From Nymphaea colorata (lineage: Eukaryota; Streptophyta; Magnoliopsida; Nymphaeales; Nymphaeaceae): DNA of 64,000 nt. Position numbers and translations under genes: made by a program. The notes beneath the pieces were generated by a model. That model was given only the letters and a program-made list of their open reading frames with translations, was not told the DNA's origin and did not search any database. The stretch's first letter is position 1; each line of letters opens with the position of its first letter. Positions 46,473 to 57,891 of this stretch are shown one piece after another. The stretch lies in the NCBI RefSeq assembly GCF_008831285.2, contig NC_045143.1, positions 10,113,503 to 10,177,502 of the forward strand. The letters are read 5' to 3'.

Positions 46473-47774
46473 GATCCGTATAAGCTTCATTTAAATCTGA
46501 ATTGGATTAAACCTTCAATTCAACATTTGACCCTATCCAAGATCTAAATATATGCTTGCTTAATGTCATTCAAGGTGATCCATATCTCAGACAAATTCGG
46601 ATCATTTAGCAAAAAAATTACAGATATGCAGCCGGTCATGTCATTCGAAGAGTGTGCCTTCAAATGAATAATGTCGGCAGTTTAAAAAAAGGAAAACAAC
46701 GGCAAGATAAATTCCATTCATTAGGCAATTTTAAATTTCTTTTCTTTAAAAAACAGAAAAATCTCAGTGATATCCCGGATATCTGAGATATGGATCATGA
46801 AATCCAGGGTTCAGAATTTCTAGATATCAAACTTTACTATACTCCTAATTGATTAAGAACCGGAAATGATTTCAGCATTTTGCTTCTCCAGTTTGGAAAC
46901 TGGCTGCAAGTAAAGCATTGAAGTTGAGGTTGGTGGGCACAAAGACCAGGTTGTATAGGCCTTTGCGGCCAAACCACATTGAACTCTTGATCTAGATTGG
47001 TCGCCGATAGCTTGGGCGAGTCTCGACCCAGCCGAGGCGCCAGGCTTGCCATTTAGGGGCCGTTTGATGCAATGGAAATATGGAGTTGGAAAGAAGTTTC
47101 TATAAACTTATTTGATGAATTGAAGAAATGAAAACAAAATCAAGATTTTCAAAACCTTCTTGTGTTTGTTGTACTTGGGTTTATGTTACAGAAAATAAAT
47201 TTCTCAGCTAAAAATGAAAGAAGAAAAAGAAATTTCTGGATAAAATTTTCTAAAAACTAGCTCAACGTTCACTTTTTTCATCCCAAGTTTGACGTGCAAT
47301 AAAAATTTTTAAAAATTTGAATTTTATTTCCATGGCTACAACCTACAAGAAACATCTTGCCCATCAAACGGGCCCTGGCCCTTAAAGAAACTACAGACTC
47401 CAAAGACTTTCACGCCAAGCAGGTTCAGTGTATAGCTCAAACATCATCGGAGTTGAGAACTAAACCTGGTGGTGCCGTCAAAAATGGCCGGAGCGGGCGA
47501 CGACGAGCGCAGCACGTACTGGGTGAGCTCGGCGCTGCAAAACAGCAGTTCCAATGTAAGAACAAGGAGCCAAACACAGACAAGTTCTAGACAAACACGA
47601 GAACTAGATTTCTCTCCCAAAGCCCTTGTGTCTGGAAGAGCGGATCTGCATCAAGGACCCACAGGTCCAGATCCTCAATCAATACATTCATGGCCGTTCG
47701 ATCCACAGATCCACGGTTGGTCAAGTCGGCCAGTGCGGATCTAATTTGTTGATCTGGACTTACTTGGTAGACAT
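42063..47774 (-). CDS. GSTL: Glutathione S-transferase, lambda class (GSTL)
   Basis: Minus-strand exons: 47774-47764 (11 nt: ATG TCT ACC AA), 47534-47466, 45356-45296, 45021-44935, 44859-44761, 44340-44238, 43348-43269, 42437-42330, and a last exon from 42194. All junctions keep frame. Visible: IFDGTTRLYIS, the lambda active site CPYAQR with catalytic Cys34 (a Cys instead of the Ser of tau and phi classes), GRVPCLEHNGKVMGESLDL in the glutathione fold, then the helical domain with GDGPFFLGEKLSMVDIAYAP. Lambda GSTs are monomeric, work as glutathione-dependent thiol transferases or reductases, for example on flavonols, and bind glutathione covalently. The 3' end is uncertain: reading on gives a stop at 42063, while splicing at GTATAC (about 42113) to a GGTGAAAAGTGA exon near 41780 would end HFLGEK. 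Length is about 235-247 residues, typical of the class. Introns hold repeats. Confidence 0.9.
42870..43049 (-). mobile_element. SINE-like repeat, copy B, in GSTL intron 7
   Basis: On the minus strand it begins GCATATTTGGTCGGCTTGA (A-box-like). It continues through GTTACATTCTCATG (B-box-like) and CTGCAAACGGTAGGATGTG to ATAAGACCACC and TCGAAGCAGC. It aligns in the same order with copies at 33620, 45668 and 50424. Confidence 0.6.
43650..43702 (-). mobile_element. SINE-like repeat, partial copy E, in GSTL intron 6
   Basis: The plus strand reads CCTTGGGGGTCGTAGGCTGT then CTCGATATCAGCGGTGGT, matching the 3'-side block of copy A (CCTTAAGGTCCAAGGCTGTT, CGAGACGACACGGGTGGT). The promoter-box half is missing. 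Confidence 0.45.
45668..45840 (-). mobile_element. SINE-like repeat, copy C, in GSTL intron 2
   Basis: On the minus strand: TATGGCTGGTCGGTCTGAGT (A-box-like), then TTTGATTCTCGTGAG (B-box-like, close to GGTTCGATTCC), AATTACAAACAGTGGCATGC, CCTAGGACCACAG and CCTTAAACCTTGGAGG. It is the copy with the clearest internal-promoter resemblance. Confidence 0.6.
46436..46469. repeat. (TA)n microsatellite in GSTL intron 2
   Basis: An uninterrupted TA dinucleotide run of about 33 bases. Confidence 0.95.
47056..47375. mobile_element. MITE-like element of about 320 bases in GSTL intron 2
   Basis: The left end reads GGGGCCGTTTGATGCAATGG and the right end, on the complement, AGGGCCCGTTTGATGGGCAA. The start resembles that of the element at 40801. 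The interior is AT-rich and non-coding. It lies about 90 bases downstream (+ strand) of nothing coding and ends about 90 bases before GSTL exon 2, close to that exon's donor. Confidence 0.6.
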
Positions 47775-48394
47775 GGCTGAGAACGAGGGAGTTCGTGATC
47801 TTCCAATTGAAAGGTGAGAAAGAGGAAGAGGAAGAGGAAGAAGAAGGAAGAAACTTAGGCGGGAGGGAACGAAATCGGTGAAGGTATAAATAGAGGAGGG
47901 AACGGGTGGACTGGATTCTAGATGGTCAAGGCGGTCAGGTTTGACGGTTGACATTTTCTTTTTTAACAATTTTTTTAAAGAAGTAGGGTTCGTGGTGGTG
48001 AACTCAGTTGGTGCGTGGGTGGTGACGTAGTTGTGGTGACACGAACAAGCATCTCCCCTCACTTTTTTTTTTTTTTTTTAATATATAAGATATATTCTCT
48101 AATATCAATTCATGGGTGTGCAACAAGATTCTTTTACCTTACCATCGCACAAAAAATTCGAAACCTTTCATCTCTCAAGAGTACCACACCAACTTTCAGT
48201 ACTTCGAATGATGACCCCACTATACTTCAACTTGTATATTGGTGGTATCCTTTTTTTACAAAATAAAAATTTGATGTCTTGAGGATTCTTATAATTTGGA
48301 ACTATTTTTGTGTTTCAATATCTCAACATGAAGGTACTATTGGACTAAAGCTATTGCCTGCACTAAAATGGTAACTAAAATTTTCTCAAGGCAG
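47775..48394. other. GSTL promoter side and intergenic sequence
   Basis: Just upstream of the GSTL ATG on the minus strand is a CTT/CCT-rich leader (about 47815-47850). A TATA-like TTTATACC lies at about 47884-47891 on the minus strand. Nothing coding is recognised further out. Confidence 0.4.
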
Positions 48395-48965
48395 GCGAGA
48401 TTATCAGAAACACTCAACGTCACGAGCGAAGCCGAATCAGAAGGCTGGGATTCAACTAGCAAACCGTTGTTCCTTCTGCCGATGTGCTGAAGAGACGAAT
48501 GCCCATGTCTTGATGAAATGTAAGTTAGCAAAGAAAGTTTGGAGGTATATTGCTGCAAAGTTTGGTAGAGTTAGGTGTGATGTCCTTCTTAATTGTTTGC
48601 CGAAATATGTGGCTCCTGACAAATAAGAGTTTTGAACCCTAGGTAAGTAGGTTCAAAAGAGAGGTGTGGAGGAGCTGCATGGATAACTTTTCCTTTGTCA
48701 AGTAGCTTCTTGAGACATAAATTAAACTGAAAATTTGGATGGAAATTGGGCTTTATTGTGATGACATGATCAGTTCAGATAGAAATGGATGGTTCATTAA
48801 CATTGTCAGAGTCCATGCATGGATCGAAAACAATAGGCTTTAGCTATGTGGGTAATGCGGATCTAGGTTGTGTGGTGATTGTCAAGGATCGTGGAAGGAT
48901 TCATGAAGGAGAAATGAAAGCCGTGGGGCACATTTTCAGATTCCACAAAGAATATGGTGGTGACT
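48395..48965 (+). mobile_element. LINE (non-LTR retrotransposon) remnant with zf-RVT and RNase-H-like pieces
   Basis: The plus-strand frame around 48455-48625 reads LANRCSFCRCAEETNAH, then VLMKCKLAKKVWRYI. This is the CxxC...HxxxxC zinc-binding domain found at the end of plant LINE reverse transcriptases. Downstream, 48785-48965 has DGSL and GCVVIVKDRGRIHEGEMKA, resembling a decayed LINE RNase H. The frames are interrupted and no upstream reverse transcriptase is visible. Confidence 0.75.
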
Positions 48966-49473
48966 AAAAATTAATTGCTTTTTTTTTATAATGCAACAAT
49001 CAATTGTTTTACCATATATATATATATATATAATTATATATATATATAATTCTTGTGCCAAAATTTCTCCTTGCTTAGTCTTGGTGAGTAAGATGATGTT
49101 GCAGGCATGCTGGATTCCTATTCCAAAGTAGCACGTAAATTCAAAGAAGTATATGATCATTCCAAGACAAATACTTAGATAACATCTTTTTTTATTTCAA
49201 GGTAGAGTCTTCTGCAAGGTTACTCAATCTTTCTAATCGTTGAACTTTTTCTTTTCCCCCTCTCTCTTTCCAGGTTTTGCGTTTTTGTGTCTGAGAGAGA
49301 GAGAGAGGTTCGAAACCAATGGGAATTGAAACCAGCACATAGTAAAACGTGCAATCCTTTGCCTTCACCGGCCATTACCTGAAAACAGGCTGATGCTAGA
49401 GCGCTCAAGATTCTTTTCATACACCTGTTTAAATAATTCCGCCATCAGCGCCCAAGATATCTCCTATCTTTTT

Positions 49474-49549
<76 letters not shown>

Positions 49550-50423
49550 TTCACTGAAAAATTAATTACAAAATTAACTATAAGGAGGAACGAGGGCACT
49601 CATGATGTTAGATTTGCAAAGATATATAAATTTCACAAAGATATATATTTACTGCAAACGCATGCATTAACAAAGAAATCATGCAAAATGCATCGTTCGT
49701 GACCTATTTGCTTTAAAAAGAACTTTTTCTTTATGTTTATTCTAAGGGATTGTTGGTGATAATCGTATATTGAATTTCAAAAGAGGGAAAAAAAATGCCG
49801 ACGAGTGATGCACAAAAACGGCTGGTTTACAAATAAAATATTGCAAAATAGGACCAAATAGAATAATGGAGATAAGTTGTATGGAAAAATATGGACACTG
49901 AATTAAAAATTAAAACTTAGAGATTTACAGGTAGGCAACTTGTGGCACATAGGACCAAATAGAATAATCATCGTGCGTTTGAAATTTTAAAAGAATGAGA
50001 TTTTAATGTATTATCGGCCTAAAAATTTTGGAATATGATTTTCACATTCACATTCGAATCCGAATTTGGATGTGAGTTTGGTGAATTTCAAAATATAAGG
50101 GCGTTGGATATAGGATATTTGTTTAAAACTAAATCTGATCTGAATTCAAATACGATCAGATATGTATGTATGTATATTCGAATGTGTATCTGATCTAATA
50201 TCTTCTTTTAAATCCAAATCTGATCTGATTACTTGATTGAATATAAATTTTCTTTTTCATATTCAATTTTTTCAAAACAATTCGGTTAGATATTTGATTC
50301 AAATCGGACATATTGACATCTCTAGAAAGTAGGATCCCATTTCTTGGTTAATTTACAGATTGAACAACCAATTGAGCTTCCCTCCATTGTTTCTCTCTTC
50401 TTCTACTCCTCCATAAAAAACCA
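48966..50423. other. Intergenic region with microsatellites
   Basis: No exon is recognised. Long (TA)n tracts lie at about 49013-49049 and 49478-49547. The part at 50040-50310 has the degenerate GATTCGAATCTGAT phrasing seen elsewhere. Confidence 0.5.
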
Positions 50424-50608
50424 AGGCCGTAGTACCTTATACTTCCAAAATTTTGGCTTGATATGAGGTTTAGATGAATCTATGGTACATCTTTCAACTT
50501 AGGTGTCACATTTGCCACCATTTGCAACCCAAAAGAGTAGCACATCATGTAACAATGATCATGGAATTCAAATCTCAGATCTCTTGAGTATGAGCCGCCA
50601 TGCCATCT
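50424..50608 (-). mobile_element. SINE-like repeat, copy D
   Basis: On the minus strand: GGCATGGCGGCTCATACTC (A-box position), GATTTGAATTCCATGATC (B-box position), GGGTTGCAAATGGTGGCAAA, then TGTACCATAGATTCATC. It aligns in order with copies B and C but is more diverged. Confidence 0.5.
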
Positions 50609-53118
50609 TGGATGGGTTTATCTATAATGAAAAATTAATATATCATACGGATAGCGGACAGCAGTTCAATCTGAGCTCATATTTTCATGCAAATAACATG
50701 TCTAAATCACGATCATTTGCAGTAAAATAGAAGAATGGATTCGGTGCCAAAAAGCTTGGATGGTAAAACTCTGGAAGTAAGTCACACGGATGCACAGTGG
50801 GGGTGAGGGTGCGGTCCAACACGGCACCCGACTGAGTCATGTTGCTGAACACACTCGTTGTTCTTTTCTCTTGTTTTTTTCATTTTTTTTTCTTCCCTTA
50901 TCTCTCTCGCCCCTTATTTTATTTAATAAAATTTTGAATTTTGTATGAGATTAAGGTAACCTTGATAAAAAAAAAGTTTAAAAATATAGACAAATCAAAT
51001 TGTTTATATAACAAATAATATATATATATATATTTATTTATTTATTTATTTATATGCTCTCATGACACCCCACCAAAATTTTTTGAAACTTACTGCATTA
51101 TTCACCAGCACCCATGTGACACAGCTCTGGAAGGGAGCTTTTTTTGGGATATGCAGCACAAACTAGTAGAATCCAGATGCAAACAATTGATAGAGTTTTA
51201 GAACTGGCATTTCGCTTTTTGGGTATGCAAAGAGTAGTTGGGCAGACTCCAGCTTAATTAGGTTATATATATATATACATAGTGTGTGTGTGGATTCTTA
51301 TTCCTAGGTTTTGAATACATAGTTGGCGCCCAAAGCGTCCAATGTATCAAATTGAAACATCATTGTGCTAGGTTTACCTCTTGCAGCTGGAACTTCGAAC
51401 CATGCAGCCTACATCAATCTGATAACGAGGTCAGTTTATCACCATTTATCAACGGGTACACAGTAAGCTCCATCACAATGTTCAGTAAGGCTTAGAAAAT
51501 GGATTAGTTATATCCATTTGTCCAACACGAAGGCACATGCATCAAGAAATGAGACTTATTAGGTGAATTGGGTCCAAGAATGAACCCCGCTGGGAGCAAC
51601 TTATAAGTGAGTTCATCCCCTGGCTTATGTTTGAATGATTGCAGAAATAATTGACTAGCAAGAATTGTCCAACAAATGGCCAGCGGTTTCTCTTAATTAA
51701 TTGCACACAACACATCCAAAGCCTTTTACTATGTAAAAATTAAGCATAAATTATACCATGAAAGCTTGGCCAGCGAATTTCATTCAAGTATGAACTTGAG
51801 AAACAACTAATTTGACTACTTGTTGTGAAGATTGTTTTGGTATATTTTTTAATGAAAAAAATTGCCATAAATTGTTGAAAACAATATAGTTTCTTTGCAA
51901 AATAGGCTTTGTGTTCTAATTTAAAAAAAATAAAATAATAATGTATACGAATCTGATAAAAATCCAAAATTAAATGGTACTGGTTTTCGTCAATACTTGA
52001 GCTCCTAAGTTACATTTATGTTTCCTGGTTTTCTTAGAATTCAGATTCAGTTTCACATATTATTACATCTGAATGGAGGACTGAATTTTTAGATTATACT
52101 GGAGTTGGAGCTGGTTTGGAATCCTTAAAAGAAAAGAGGGAAAGGGCTTGGATATACATAAATCAGGTTATATCCACTGGTTTGCACCCCTAATGACAAC
52201 AATATGCATAAACTGCATCACAGTGTCACCTTGAAAGGGCCCCCTTTTAGTTTCAGGTAAAACATCATGTTTTTTAACCAGAAAACTTCATAACTAAAGA
52301 TTCAGTTTCTAGCGAAAGTAAATGCTGAAATGATCTAAACTTATGATTAGCAACAATGCTTTGGAAGATTGAAAATCCAAATAATACACATCCACATAGA
52401 TGGCAGGCAGTGGTCAACCCAAGCTGTATATACTGTACATTATGTGTGCTGGGAGAATAGGGATAACAATCAGCAATTTGAAGGCCCATCAATAATGTAA
52501 GAATAGCACAAACACCCCTCTTAAGAGCCAGATAAATCATATATGAATAAAAGATTAAGTTTGTTTCACATGCATTTCAGTTCTTTGTTTTCCCCTTTTT
52601 GTGATGAAGGGCACAAGTTCAATGACAAAAATAGATTTATAGGATGACAAAATCTTATAAGCTACAGCATTACACAAATTACAACAACCACACCTATGAA
52701 TTTGTTGACCATCCTTCACAAACTATAAGTGATAACCATGAATAGATTTGGAGAAAGCTCGTGCACTCTGAATTCTGATCTGACAGCAGAAAGTTGTAAA
52801 ACCAAGAGATGATCTTAGAAATAGGATCAGCCACCAAAAGAACTATGTTGCATCCTTATCAAGTTCATCAAATTAAAGACTCATGCAGGGGATTGGTTCT
52901 TGACCATCATCTGGATCCAAACGTCAGTACCAGTCAGTTGCTATGCAGAGAAGCTGCAGAAGGCGAAACACAAACACAATCAGACGAAAGTTCCAAAAGG
53001 ATAAAGACAGTTATCAAGAAAACTTAAAGTTGATTTCAGGAGAGTCCATCACCATGAAAGTTGCAGGGTTCAAGGATAAAACGAATACAAGAGCAGAAAA
53101 ATGAGCAATAATGGTTAC
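50609..53118. other. Intergenic region before the XBCP3 3' end
   Basis: No exon is recognised. A (TA)n/(TTTA)n stretch lies at about 51015-51052. The last few hundred bases should contain the XBCP3 3' untranslated region; an acceptor-like CTTCTGCAG on the minus strand near 52955 could mark a 3'-UTR intron. Confidence 0.45.
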
Positions 53119-55963
53119 CTAGAAGGATACACTATAAGAAGATTGCTTTTCCGACATTTCTATTCCTGTTGAATTTCCATTTCCCTGCAAACATGAAGTC
53201 CTCACATGGATTATTAATCATCATTAGAAAATCTCAAGTGGAAAGCGAGGAAATCGGCAATTATTTACATAGATCATATAATTAAATACTACAAGCATAA
53301 CAAGTATTATGAAACGATAAACTCAACAGAAAGAAGATATAGAAGGATATCTAGAAATTGTACCCTTAAACATTTCTTTGACACTGAATCACAGATGGGA
53401 TAATCATATGGGCAGCAATAACGATGATCTTTACAACACACAGCAGACGGCAGATTGCAACAACTCCATGAAATGCAGATTCGGAAAAGATGACGGGTAC
53501 AGCAGCAGGTACTTCCAGCAGGGCAGCGACTAAAAGTGTCACATTTAACTGGCTCTGGTGTAGGCGGAGGAGGATTCAAGCCAGTCTTAATGGGATATGA
53601 AGCTAGCATGTTTATGCCACAAACTCCTTGCGGGTCCCCACTAGTACGAAGCATATGAATATAGCCACTCATACCCCAACTTGCTCCCCATGAGTTTTTA
53701 ACTATCCAGTAATCTTTACCATTTTCTGAACCATATCCAACAACAAGCACCGCATGATCTAAAGAAGTAGAGCATGGCCCGCTAAAAATGCCCTGAAAGG
53801 AAAAGCGTTTCGACATTCAGGATCATGTTTCAGCCGCATTTCTTAAAAAAAGGAAGCTTCAGAACAATAAGTTCACCTTCGAGTATAATTGGAAAGCTCG
53901 CTCACTTCCACATATACCAACGCTAACAGGTTGTTTTGCAACAGCCTGAAGTAAAAGTTTCTCATTGCTTGCTGGAATATCAGAATAGCTATCAATCGTA
54001 ACAACACGCTGGTTTAGCTGCAAGCAGACAATGATGAGATTTAACTGGCATGTAACTTTGACAAAAAAATATAAAAAATATTAGATTTGAAAATATACAC
54101 CAAGCGTTGATAAGAATTGGTACTAAGCTCATAATACATACCTTTTCTCGACGGCATGTTGATTGCACTCCTTTATATGGATAATCTGCCTCAGTATCTA
54201 GGCCTTGATTCTGTATAATCCACTTGAATGCATAGTCCATAAGTCCTCCGTTACAACCACTATTATAAGAACCGTCACAATCACAGAGCTCTTGCTCAGA
54301 GAGACTGATCAAACTTCCTGTGACAATCTTGTTTATACCTTCTATGGCACCAGTAGCTGAGAATGCCCAACAATCACCTGCAAAGAAAAGCAACAAGAAG
54401 TTTTTCATACTGACCTTTGATTGCCAGCAGTAGCCATCTTACTTAAAAGATGTGAACCACAAAATAGAGAGACTCGAAATTGCAACCGATTCCGTCATTC
54501 TCATGAAGACACTTTCACATCACCAAACTCATTATTGCACTCAACAGAGTAAAGAAAGAAATTAAGCAAAAGAATTTCGTTAGATTTTTGTAGCACATAT
54601 TGCTAAAGTAGGCATATATGTTTCTCAAGGACATTAGCATATATCTCATTGCCACAAATAGCAATAGACTTTTTCCACGCATGAAAAGCAACCTTCGAAG
54701 CCAGCGCAAGCTTTCCATTAACTCAATCAAAGCAACCTTCATCATGCACTCAAAGAACATCAAAACATTGGACTAGATATCAACGCACAAAACCTCGTCC
54801 GTCATAACTAGCTCCTAACTTCTGCCAAACGATGAATTAAAATAAACGTTTGAATTAGATTTTTACAGTGTGTAGGTTAGTTCTTCTACCTTACTTGCTG
54901 CGAAATATCAACTTGTCTGTCCCGTTTGTCACGAATTAGATACAAATTCTAATATGGTGTTGTTGGGAATTTTGCCCAATTATACATCCGAGATAAATTG
55001 GCTATGTACATTCCCTTACACAATCATATAGGCACACTTGATTCTCTGTCAGAAAATTTGGTTGACTAGAACACAACTAAATTCTCTCAGATCCTGATTT
55101 CAACTCCCTGGATTTACGCCTCCAGCAAGGAACGAGATTAACCACTTAAAAGAGAAATTACCAACGGCTCGGAAGTCTGATCCTTAAATTGTAGGGCGAC
55201 CTAAATGCGGACGAATCTTCCGCTTTATATCAACAACTCATGAATCCATGTCACAGACGTCAAAAAAGGAAAGGAAAATGAGAAACTAGACAAAAGACAG
55301 ATTCCAGTGGAATCTCGGTGGATTCCTCACTTTAAAGCCACAAAAATCATCAACAGAAATCGCAGCAAATCAAACTAACAAGCCACCGATTCCTGATCGA
55401 ACTTCCCAGATTCAAAGCCACAGTCCAATTGACACAATTCAAAGTGAAGAGAGCCAGTGATGGTTGTGCGTACCGCAGCTCCCCTGGTCTTTGACGGGGG
55501 TAACGGCGCCCTCCTTGCGCCAATCGACCGAAGCCGGGATATCGCCGCCAACAGCACCATCGAAGAGAACTTCAGTCGAGGGTCGCCTGGTCACGGAGGC
55601 GATGGAGGGAGCGAGGCCGAGGCGGGACGCCCGGAACTCGGCGCTTGTGAGATCGGCAAATTGATTGAGGCCGAGGGTGTAGGATGAATTAGAGTTTCGA
55701 TTGTGGTTGGTGATGAAGGCGAGATTGTCCTGAAAAACTCTGAACCTGTGGAGCTTCTCCTCGTGACTGTTGTAGACCCTACCATGGCGATCACACCAGG
55801 ACTCGAACAGTGGAGAAAAGAGAGATGCAGAAGAAGAGGAGGAGGAGGAGGAAGAAGAAGAAGAAGCTGAGGAGGTCGGGAGAAGAAGGGTGGTGGTGGT
55901 GGTGGTGAATAATAATAATGATAGGGAGAAGAGGGCGGAGAAGGAAGCAGGGGAGCTTGCCAT
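53119..55963 (-). CDS. XBCP3: Papain-like cysteine protease with granulin domain (XBCP3/RD21 type)
   Basis: Five minus-strand exons, 55963-55474, 54377-54142, 54017-53877, 53792-53364 and 53184-53119, join in frame to about 453 residues. Order: signal peptide with a Ser-rich run (about residues 36-50), inhibitory prodomain ([27 protein letters not shown]), mature protease from about [20 protein letters not shown] with catalytic Cys166 (GDCWAFSA), His301 ([11 protein letters not shown]) and Asn321 (WIVKNSWG), a Pro-rich linker, then a Cys-rich granulin domain from Cys372 ([19 protein letters not shown]). Family members work in the vacuole or lytic compartments in senescence, defence and cell death, and the prodomain is removed on activation. 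[28 protein letters not shown] and GINMLASYP match Arabidopsis XBCP3. Odd: Asp where Ala, Ser or Asn commonly precedes the catalytic Cys, and a stop codon directly followed by a donor-like GTAACC. ATG 55963 was chosen because the in-frame upstream codons give no Met. Confidence 0.93.
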
Positions 55964-57880
55964 TTCAGATGAGCTTGCGGAAGGAGCACGAGAAGTCAGT
56001 CTGCCGTTTTTATCACCTACAACCAATACTTTTCTCCCGAAAATATCACGATATTTTAAATCCTATTTCACACTTGATACCGTGATCATTTATCTGAACC
56101 ATAATTCTATAGTCAAATTTGTTAAAAAAAAAAAAAATTATAAAAAATTATATGGGGTTACGCACTCATTAGTTCAAATATTGTGATCCGCGTATTTTAG
56201 TTACGTAAAAAGGAAAAAAAAAAAAACACTTCTCTGATAGGAAGAAGTAGCAGAACTTGCTTGATCCGGTTCTGGTACTAATGTTTGTATTTACAGCTTG
56301 TATAATTGAAAAATAACGTTTTTTTCAACTGGGTCATTCGAGATTGGCCACACAAGTGGTGTAGCCGTCGTTTGATTGGGGGCCGACGGACCACAGCCCA
56401 TTGGACAGCTCCCCAACTCAGAGGGTCGTTTATATATATATATATTATATAGATAAAAATCAAAGAAAAAAAATTGCTAATGAATACTAAATGATTAAAA
56501 TATTTGCCATTTTTTTCTTTGATTTTGTTTATGTCATCCTTCTTAAAAAAAAAATCAAAAGCCAAAAAAAATTTTCTACATATCTCGGATTTAATGCTAT
56601 TAAATTTTGAAAATTGATAAAATCCGGTTCAAAAATTCGGATTCGGATTCAAATATAAATATAAAAGTTAAGTTTTGATTGTAAAATTGGATTTCAGATT
56701 CGGATTCAGACATGGTTTTTTTTTATTCAAATTCAAATCCAAACATCCAAAAAAACGGATATGATTAATGATATATCCAATCTGAACTTGATTGATCGAC
56801 ATCCTTACTTCCTAGTCTAGCAAAGGTGGAAACTATTTGGACACAGACCTCTCCAAGCTAGAAGTACCTAAGTGGATTTTTTTTTTTAATTATAAAACTG
56901 AAACAAATTGGGAGCTTAAAAGAAAATTGAGCAACCAAACATCTAATTTGAATTATGTGATTTTCTCATGAACAAAATGACATGTATAAAAGAACAAGCA
57001 TATATGTTCTCAAGTAGTTATAAAGATTGAGCTTGAAGTCATTTCTGATCAACTTTCACGATGAGAAGAGATTTACAGACATAAAGACACAAACTAGCTA
57101 TCTTGATAATTAATCATAAATATCGGAATTTCAGGCCGCATCGTCGCACACTGCACCATGGAGGAGCTACTCACATCATCATTTCATTAACTGATATGTG
57201 TCCACAGCGACAAAAAACCTTTCACCTTTCTCTCTTTTTCTTTCTTTCAGGCTGGCAGGGGATGTTCAGTTTGCTATTCGGTTAAGGCGCCGTTGTCCAT
57301 CTGCAGCTGGGTGACTGTGCCGCTCCGTCTTTCCTCTCTCTCTTCGCTTTTTTTTTTTTACTGTATATTGTATTGTATATTTCGTTCTCTTGTTTCTGTT
57401 TTTGTGGTTTATTTTTATATTTAGGAGACATCTTGTCCTCAAATTTTTGTTATATAGGGTGTGTTCAATTACCACCATGTCAGATCTACGATGATCTCAG
57501 ATCCAAATGCATGACTCAAAACTTGGTTAGCAGCCTGAAACCAAATAGGAGATTTTATAAGGATCTGACCAGCTTCGGGGTATCTTATCCCCCAATTGGA
57601 TCTGGGTTCCATTTCAAATATTCATTTGGGAAAATCTGAGTCCAAGTCTGGGTCTGATTAAGGCGACTCAATTATGCCACAGATCCGTTAAATAGTGGAT
57701 CCAAGAGGCTCTTGGTTTGGAAGCGTCAAACTGATCAACCATCGGACCCGATTCGAGTGTTAGAAGTCACTGCAACAATCTGGATTTGAGAATTGAGAGG
57801 GAGCGAGCAGATGGAGGGCCCCACCCTCATTCTGTTGAAATTGTAACTGATCCGGCCTCCCAGCACGTCCCCTTTCATCA
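55964..57880. other. Intergenic region between divergent XBCP3 and C3H14-like genes
   Basis: The two flanking genes are transcribed away from each other, so both promoters should lie here. No exon is recognised. There is a (TA)n tract near 56432-56450 and degenerate GGATTCGGATTC phrasing at about 56620-56800. Confidence 0.5.
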
Positions 57881-57883
57881 TTT

Positions 57884-57891
57884 CATATATA
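57884..57891 (+). promoter_or_regulatory. Candidate TATA box of the C3H14-like gene
   Basis: CATATATA lies about 40 bases before a CT-rich stretch that looks like the start of the 5' leader. A probable leader intron follows, with donor GAG|GTGCGC at about 58170 and acceptor GCATTGCAG at 58848. Confidence 0.4.

Noticed and set aside
47469-47590. Plus-strand MAGAGDDERSTYW frame ending at GTAAG, which looked like a first exon
   Set aside because: The minus strand of the same bases encodes GSTL exon 2, with correct splice sites and IFDGTTR leading into the next exon; no plus-strand partner exon was found.
55591-55989. 132-codon minus-strand Pro-rich frame
   Set aside because: An out-of-frame shadow of XBCP3 exon 1; the Pro and Leu runs come from the Ser-rich repeat read in another frame.
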